Positions 42,850 through 47,497 of a DNA stretch of 47,497 bases are shown here, one piece after another (the first letter of the stretch is position 1; each line of letters starts with the position of its first letter). The stretch spans positions 1 to 47,497 of the forward strand of contig JABGPZ010000065.1 of NCBI GenBank assembly GCA_018644725.1. The letters run 5' to 3'. Source of the DNA: Phycisphaerales bacterium (lineage in GTDB: Bacteria > Planctomycetota > Phycisphaerae > SM23-33). The notes under the pieces were generated by a model. It did not search any database. It was not told the origin of the DNA and saw only the letters and a list, made by a program, of their open reading frames with translations. The translations under genes were made by a program, and so were the position numbers.

Positions 42850-43461
42850 ATGACCAAAATGAACCTCGAAACCCGAAACATCGACGCAATTCAACCCTAC
42901 GAAAAGAACCCTCGGATCAATGAGCATGCCGTGCAATCGGTGGCTGATTCGATCAGCGCGTTCGGCTTCCGCCAGCCGATTGTCGTGGATGGTGACGGCG
43001 TGATTATCGTCGGCCACACGCGATGGAAGGCTGCGCAACTTCTTGGGCTTGATTCCGTCCCCGTGATCGTCGCGGCCGACCTCACCCCCGAGCAGGCCAA
43101 AGCCTATCGTCTGGCCGACAACAAAACCGGCGAGCTGGCCGAATGGGATATGGAATTGCTCCCCGTCGAGCTGAGCGAACTGCAAGCCTGCGGCGAGATC
43201 GATCTCACCGCGCTTGGCTTCAACCTCGATGACCTTGACGATTTATTGTCAGGTATGGACGAGAATGAGCCCGATCCGCAAGCCGTCAACGGCGAATCTT
43301 CGGGTGGCGCATCGCAGGGCGCGAAGTACATGCGGCTGGATGAATTCACCATCCCGCTCACTGATGCGGAAGTGGACCTGCTCAAAACGCGCTTGGCCGA
43401 TTATCTGGATGCCAACGGTACGCTCTATGGCTTCATTGGGGAGGTGTTCGATGTGGCATGA
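42850..43461 (+). CDS. ParB N-terminal domain protein
   Basis: A 203-aa phage protein. The ParB/Srx-like nuclease domain occupies about residues 10-110 (PYEKNPRINEHAVQSVADSI, FGFRQPIVVDGDGVIIVGHT, RWKAAQLLGLDSVPVIV). In phages such domains often accompany DNA methyltransferases or act as CTP-dependent DNA binders. An acidic tail follows (DDLDDLLSGMDENEPD). Its end overlaps the next gene by 11 nt, and the next gene starts with a second ParB domain, so the two proteins may work together. Confidence 0.85.
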   Translation: MTKMNLETRNIDAIQPYEKNPRINEHAVQSVADSISAFGFRQPIVVDGDGVIIVGHTRWKAAQLLGLDSVPVIVAADLTPEQAKAYRLADNKTGELAEWDMELLPVELSELQACGEIDLTALGFNLDDLDDLLSGMDENEPDPQAVNGESSGGASQGAKYMRLDEFTIPLTDAEVDLLKTRLADYLDANGTLYGFIGEVFDVA

Positions 43462-44866
43462 ACACTATCCAATCACCCGCCTTAGGCCCGCGAGTTACAA
43501 CCCCCGCGAAATCAGTGACAAGGCCATCGAGAGACTTCGCGCCTCGATCACCACCTGCGGGATGCTCAAGCCGATCATCGCCACCAGTGGCGGCACCATC
43601 ATTGCAGGTCATCAACGCACCAAAGCGATGACCGCCCTCGGTATGGAAACCTGCCCGGCGCATATTCTTGGCAAGGTGAGCTTGCAAGATGAAATCCGCT
43701 TCAACCAGTTGCACAACGCGTCCGACCTTGAACTCACCGACGGCGAGATCCGTGTCCCCGCAGGCCTTGCGCTCGGCTGGCAGACCGTGGGGCATAAAGA
43801 CATCCATACCAATCGTCGCGATTCCAAGGTCGCGGCCATGCAAAATGAGATATGTCGCCTGCTCAATAGCCATGGCGCATGGGGAGGATCGGTTGCGGAT
43901 GATACTGGCCGTGTGATTGTCTCGACGTTGTACGCAGACTGTTGCAGGATACTCAGGCTCCCGCTTCAGGTTTGCATTGTCCCACATGCTCTTGTCGCCA
44001 CGGTCTGCGAGTTCTTTGGCCTGAAGTATGGGGAGTTCAGCTACGGCCACATTGAGCGCACAACGTGGGCGCAGTCGGCGGCGCAGATGAACCGTCTCGA
44101 AGGGACCAAGCAGCTCAAATCAACCTGCTACGAAAAAGCGGTCATGCCCTTGCTCGCCAAACATCCTCACTGGTCTATTCTTGATTTTGGCTCGGGCAAA
44201 GGTGCCTACGCCAAACGATTGCAACGCCAAGGGCGCGATTGTTTTGATATTGAGTTCTACCGGCTTTTGCGCGGCTCGAAACAGGTGGACGTTGCGGGGG
44301 TCCAACGTCGCATCGGCCTGCTCTGTACTCGGCTCCGCAAGCGAGGCCGGGTCGATCTTGTCGTTTGCGATTCGGTGCTCAATTCCACTGACCGCCAGCA
44401 GGCGCAAACCGATGTGATGCGGACGATCAATGCGTTCTGCAAGCCGGGCGGGACGGTGGTGTTTTCGGGGCGGGCGACGGAGCATGATCTGAGGATCAAA
44501 TTCTCCAAGCTCGGCAACGGCAAGGCGCGGCACATCTTTTTTACCGATGAGGAAGGCTACACCGCCATGTTCCGAAGCGGCAACTGGGAATACCAACGGT
44601 TCCACACCAAAGCCCAAGCCCTTGCTCTTGCTCGAAAATTTGTTGGCGACAATCCTGCCTATAAGCGTTCTTCAACCTCTTGGCAGATCGTCTGCCGAAA
44701 AACCCGCGAGCTTCCCGTCGTCGATGTTGAAGCGTCCCTTGCCCGCGAGTTTGATTTACTTCTTCCCAAGGGCTCCTACAACCGTTCTGGCGATATGGTT
44801 GCGGCTTGGCGAAAGGTGCTGGCCATCGAAAGAGGTGAAGAAAGAATCGCACCCCCTGACAGCTAG
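43451..44866 (+). CDS. ParB domain-methyltransferase fusion
   Basis: A 471-aa protein. Residues about 5-100 form a second ParB-like domain (SYNPREISDKAIERLRASI and GTIIAGHQRTKAMTALGME). A middle part is followed by a Rossmann methyltransferase (WSILDFGSGKGAYAKRLQRQ near residue 243, then FKPGG-like CKPGGTVVFSGRAT). The target is probably DNA, protecting phage DNA from host restriction (inference). No NPPY or DPPY is seen, so the chemistry is uncertain. The ATG lies inside the end of the preceding ParB gene. Confidence 0.8.
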   Translation: MWHEHYPITRLRPASYNPREISDKAIERLRASITTCGMLKPIIATSGGTIIAGHQRTKAMTALGMETCPAHILGKVSLQDEIRFNQLHNASDLELTDGEIRVPAGLALGWQTVGHKDIHTNRRDSKVAAMQNEICRLLNSHGAWGGSVADDTGRVIVSTLYADCCRILRLPLQVCIVPHALVATVCEFFGLKYGEFSYGHIERTTWAQSAAQMNRLEGTKQLKSTCYEKAVMPLLAKHPHWSILDFGSGKGAYAKRLQRQGRDCFDIEFYRLLRGSKQVDVAGVQRRIGLLCTRLRKRGRVDLVVCDSVLNSTDRQQAQTDVMRTINAFCKPGGTVVFSGRATEHDLRIKFSKLGNGKARHIFFTDEEGYTAMFRSGNWEYQRFHTKAQALALARKFVGDNPAYKRSSTSWQIVCRKTRELPVVDVEASLAREFDLLLPKGSYNRSGDMVAAWRKVLAIERGEERIAPPDS

Positions 44867-44877
44867 ATGTCAGGGGG
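44852..44877. other. 10-bp perfect hairpin spanning the stop codon
   Basis: CCCCCTGACA and TGTCAGGGGG with the loop GCTAGA, which contains the TAG stop of the methyltransferase gene. No T-run follows; it could block exonucleases or serve as a protein-binding palindrome. Confidence 0.55.
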
Positions 44878-44878
44878 G

Positions 44879-45123
44879 TAGGGATAGACTACCAGCATGG
44901 CATCGCCATGGGTAGCTGCGACGGGGCCTGGCCGAGAAGTCGGCCGGTGGTTCTCTGCCGCATGGCATTTGTAGGCGGCTGGCGAGAAATCGTTGGCCGC
45001 TTTGTGTTCCTTAATGCGTCTTGGGATACATTAAGCAAAATCGGAGCTGGCGATAGCGAATCAGCTTGACTGGAGTTTCGTGGGTGGTAGAGTCGTGCCA
45101 CCATTAACCGCGAAAGGATTTTT
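44879..45123 (+). promoter_or_regulatory. Intergenic region with promoter for the methylase-like gene
   Basis: No gene is seen. TTGACT, a 16-nt spacer and TAGAGT (about 45067-45094) give a plausible promoter, followed by a CGAAAGGA ribosome site before ATG 45124. Confidence 0.45.
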
Positions 45124-46050
45124 ATGCCCGCGACACAAACCCCGACCCGGCGCACGGCCGAGGAACTTGATGCGATCACGTCTGAGAAAGGCTGGCTTCG
45201 GCCAGTCCTTTTTGCTATTGAAGCCCAGCTCAATGGCCGCTGGGCCTACTGGCAAGCGATCCGCCTGAATGGAACATTCGGCCAGGCCGACGATCCGACA
45301 TGGCGAATCCCCCAGCTGACATTCACCGCCAACCCCGCCAGCGCGAGCGGAGCAATGCCGACCTGCCTCAACGCCGCCAACCTCCCGGCCGAGATGTTGG
45401 AACTCATCGGCGGACCGGCCACCGCCTGGCGACATTTGCAATCCGTCCTCGATCCAATCTTCCGCGACGGCCAGTGCCGCCTCGACGATGTGATCGAATG
45501 GCTCCTCTGGGCGTTTGGCTCGCGCACCATCGAAAACCGACCCGCTCTCCCGCCCAAGGCTGTGGATCGACTCTACCACGATCTTCAACTCGAACGCCTC
45601 GTCGCCAATCCCGCCGATTGGGGCAGTCTGATGGTCATGGAATGGGGCGCGGCCTACGGGCGACAGAAATACAACGCATGGTTCCCCACACCTCTCCACG
45701 TTGTCGAGCTGATGACAAGCCTCACCTTCGGCAACCCAGGCGGCGACGAAGATATTCGCCGAAAAACCTTTAACGATCCCTGTGCTGGAACGGGCGTAAT
45801 GCTCCTTTGTGCCAGTAATTACTCCCTGCGACTTTCGGCCTGCGATATCGACCGGCTCATGTGCCTCCTTTGCGAGCTGGCGGGGTGGCTTTATATCCCA
45901 TGGCTCGTCATGCCCTCCGATATCCTCATCGCCGAATTTCAGGCAGATCGCTTCCGGTCGATGATTTCCAATCAAGACACCCTTCGCGCCTCGACAGAAC
46001 CTGCCACGCCCGAGGAAACAGAAATTCCCGTCTTGCCCCTCTTTACATAG
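45124..46050 (+). CDS. N6-adenine methylase-like protein lacking the catalytic motif
   Basis: A 308-aa protein. An N-terminal helical part precedes a SAM-binding fold with motif I DPCAGTG (218-224) and a following acidic loop (SACDIDRLMC), as in N6-adenine methylases of type I systems. PTPLHVVELM before it is also typical. The NPPY-type catalytic motif expected after the next strands is absent, and the protein ends soon after. It may be a SAM sensor, a partner subunit or a decayed enzyme. Confidence 0.7.
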   Translation: MPATQTPTRRTAEELDAITSEKGWLRPVLFAIEAQLNGRWAYWQAIRLNGTFGQADDPTWRIPQLTFTANPASASGAMPTCLNAANLPAEMLELIGGPATAWRHLQSVLDPIFRDGQCRLDDVIEWLLWAFGSRTIENRPALPPKAVDRLYHDLQLERLVANPADWGSLMVMEWGAAYGRQKYNAWFPTPLHVVELMTSLTFGNPGGDEDIRRKTFNDPCAGTGVMLLCASNYSLRLSACDIDRLMCLLCELAGWLYIPWLVMPSDILIAEFQADRFRSMISNQDTLRASTEPATPEETEIPVLPLFT

Positions 46051-46076
46051 CCAGGCCTTCGTGCTACGATTTGTGC
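46045..46076 (+). promoter_or_regulatory. Leaderless-type promoter of the 61-aa gene
   Basis: TTTACA, a 17-nt spacer, TACGAT, then exactly 6 nt to ATG 46077, with no ribosome binding site. The -35 box overlaps the end of the methylase-like gene. Confidence 0.5.
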
Positions 46077-46262
46077 ATGAACCTACAAGCATTATCCTGT
46101 GATGAGTTGGCCGAGTTGATGACCGCCGCAAGCAAAGCAACGGACAAGCCCAAAGTAACAGTTGAGCATATCGCCAAACTGGTAGCCGCAGGCTTGCCTC
46201 AGAATGCGGATGAAACATTCAATCTGATTCACGTCAACGCGTGGCTGGCGGAGCGAGTGTAA
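46077..46262 (+). CDS. Small phage protein, probably translated from a leaderless mRNA
   Basis: A 61-aa, mostly helical protein (CDELAELMTAASKATDKPK, VTVEHIAKLVAAGLPQNADE, FNLIHVNAWLAE). The part VTVEHIAKLVAAGLP resembles a short helix-turn-helix or a small-terminase-type DNA-binding segment, and its place just before the terminase fits a terminase small subunit or packaging regulator, but this is not firm. Confidence 0.55.
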   Translation: MNLQALSCDELAELMTAASKATDKPKVTVEHIAKLVAAGLPQNADETFNLIHVNAWLAERV

Positions 46263-46328
46263 GAATAAAGCGGAGCTTGCAATTGAGGCACATCTTCGAG
46301 TAAAATCATAAGCACAAAAGCACCCAAG

Positions 46329-46375
46329 ACGCTGGAGGGGCGGAGTGAAAACTCTGTCCTGAATGGCGTTTTTTT
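46329..46375 (+). terminator. Two-helix terminator with GAAA tetraloop
   Basis: GGGGCGGAGU (46337-46346) and ACUCUGUCCU (46351-46360) pair along ten positions around a GAAA tetraloop. An outer helix ACGCU/GGCGU and seven T follow. It separates the small gene from the terminase gene. Confidence 0.7.
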
Positions 46376-46461
46376 GTACGCAGATCGAGCGGTGAAGCTC
46401 GGTGAATAGCGTCCAAGGCGCGGGCTAGTGAACAACTAGACCCTGTATTGGACAGCTATAC

Positions 46462-47497
46462 TTGACTGAAAACGATCAATCTAAACGCCCGGCAACGCAA
46501 GCTGGCAACGGCCAAGCGGTGGGGGATACTCCTGCCGGGAAGAGTTCGCGGCCGGGTGGGAAAGACCCGCGTCGGCTTCGCCCGGCGGAGTTGATTCGTC
46601 TGCTCAACTCCACGCCGCAGGGGACGGTGATCGACGAGCGGAAGCTCTACCGCCATCGCCAGGCGGCCGGGGCGCACATTTCGGCCGACGGCCAAACGGT
46701 TGATCTTCTTCGTTACACTGCGTGGCTGTTTCACCAGCGGCGCGAAAAGCTCGAAGCCCAGCGCGACCCGTTTCTCAACCCCAGCGGCCAGTCCCATGAC
46801 ACTCGCGGCGATGCCTACGCCCGCAAGCGGTCCGCCGAAACCCTCAAGCAGCGCCTCGCCGTCGATGAGGCCAGCGAAATTTCTCCTCTCCCGGCTGTGG
46901 GGGATCCGCTTCGCCGCGCTCGGTGCGAGTTCGATTTCCGCGAGTTCTGCGAAACATATGCCCCGCGCGTGTTCTATTCGCCGTGGAGCGAGCACCACCT
47001 CACCGCCATCGAGCGGATCGAATCGGCCGTCCTGCACCAGCAACTCTTCGCGCTCGCGATGCCGCGCGGCTTCGGCAAAACCCAGCTCTGCCGCTGGGCG
47101 GTGCTGTGGGCGGTCCTCTACGGCCACCATCATTACGTCTGCCTGATCTCCGCGACCGAGCAGAGTTCCAAGCGCATCGAAGCCTCGATCCGCCGGGCGC
47201 TGGAGACCAACCGCGCGATCTGCGAGGACTTTCCCGAGGCGGCATATCCGCTGGGGTGCCTCGACCGCTCGACGGTACGCGGCCGCAAGCAACGCTGTTT
47301 CGGCGAGCACACCAACGTCGATATCTCCAAGGGCATTTTGCGCCTCGGCGGGCTGTATCTCCCGCCGGATCACCCGAGCTTCGGCGGCGACAACCGCGCC
47401 GTGATCCACCTTCCCCAGACCCGCGACGGCGCGTTCGACATCCCCCGCGACTGGCGGCTCTCGAAATCTTCCGGCGCGATCATCACCTCGTGCGGCA
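46462..47497 (+). CDS. Phage terminase large subunit (partial)
   Basis: The first about 345 residues of a protein that runs off the window. After a basic, low-complexity N-terminus and a helix-turn-helix-like part come FREFCETYAPRVFYSPWSEH, typical of terminases, then Walker A AMPRGFGKTQL and the following strand YVCLISATEQSSKRIEASI. It powers DNA packaging into the capsid. No ATG is available; TTG 46462 is the first in-frame start after the stop at 46429. It overlaps a TATACT (46457-46462). GTG 46519 is an alternative. Confidence 0.8.
   Translation, partial: MTENDQSKRPATQAGNGQAVGDTPAGKSSRPGGKDPRRLRPAELIRLLNSTPQGTVIDERKLYRHRQAAGAHISADGQTVDLLRYTAWLFHQRREKLEAQRDPFLNPSGQSHDTRGDAYARKRSAETLKQRLAVDEASEISPLPAVGDPLRRARCEFDFREFCETYAPRVFYSPWSEHHLTAIERIESAVLHQQLFALAMPRGFGKTQLCRWAVLWAVLYGHHHYVCLISATEQSSKRIEASIRRALETNRAICEDFPEAAYPLGCLDRSTVRGRKQRCFGEHTNVDISKGILRLGGLYLPPDHPSFGGDNRAVIHLPQTRDGAFDIPRDWRLSKSSGAIITSCG

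Noticed and set aside
46456-47409. 317-codon open frame on the minus strand
   Set aside because: It is antisense to the terminase frame, which has a Walker A motif and continues off the window.
1-47497. CRISPR array
   Set aside because: No series of equal repeats with variable spacers was seen; the only regular array is the 22-bp iteron set, which has no spacers.

Overview
The window looks like a GC-rich (about 60% G+C by eye) Gram-negative bacterial chromosome with a genomic island or prophage at its right end. A PEP-CTERM surface protein, a right-handed beta-helix protein, an alginate-export-type porin, a Gfo/Idh/MocA oxidoreductase and many secreted proteins without familiar relatives suggest a planctomycete or another PVC-type lineage. 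No rRNA or other firm marker is present, so this placement is inference. Left part (1-16987): ferrous iron transporter feoB behind a palindrome-covered promoter, a LolD-like ATPase, the coupled miaA-rsgA pair, a LuxR-type regulator, a secreted beta-helix protein, a PEP-CTERM protein, prmC, a membrane-anchored protein with a serpin-like end, an outer-membrane protein, a zinc-ribbon VTT membrane protein, a secreted beta-propeller protein and an oxidoreductase. Centre (17042-33919): a selenium island, the main discovery here. Four tandem paralogous secreted proteins (17042-22744) each carry an in-frame TGA followed by exactly 42 conserved codons, a TAA or TAG stop and an intrinsic terminator. A covarying hairpin begins 15 nt after each TGA (bacterial SECIS). 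A fifth gene (22999-24294) has a TGA-TGC pair (Sec-Cys) just after its signal peptide. Next to them lies a co-directional minus-strand cluster: outer-membrane porin, substrate-binding lipoprotein, ABC permease, ABC ATPase, tRNA-Sec (selC), selA, selB and a three-part selD fusion, with 4-nt overlaps at the permease-ATPase, selA-selB and selB-selD junctions. The porin leader contains a hairpin resembling the SECIS hairpins. The region therefore holds Sec synthesis and insertion, five apparent Sec users and perhaps a dedicated selenium uptake system (inference). TGA also ends several ordinary genes here, so this is recoding and not a changed genetic code. Right part: a secreted alpha/alpha-barrel-type protein (34413-36818), then at 36914 a displaced 3' end of tmRNA with its terminator, which marks the left junction of an integrated element. 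The element carries an XRE repressor and divergent operator region, a structured leader, an excisionase-like protein, a RecE-type exonuclease, a replication initiator with six 22-bp iterons inside its gene (lambda-like origin), a tyrosine recombinase, two overlapping ParB-domain genes (the second fused to a methyltransferase), a methylase-like protein lacking its catalytic motif, a small leaderless gene and the start of a terminase large subunit running off the window. A recurring theme is promoters whose -10 box ends exactly 6 nt before the start codon (feoB, miaA, a 61-aa phage gene, weakly prmC), which suggests leaderless transcripts.
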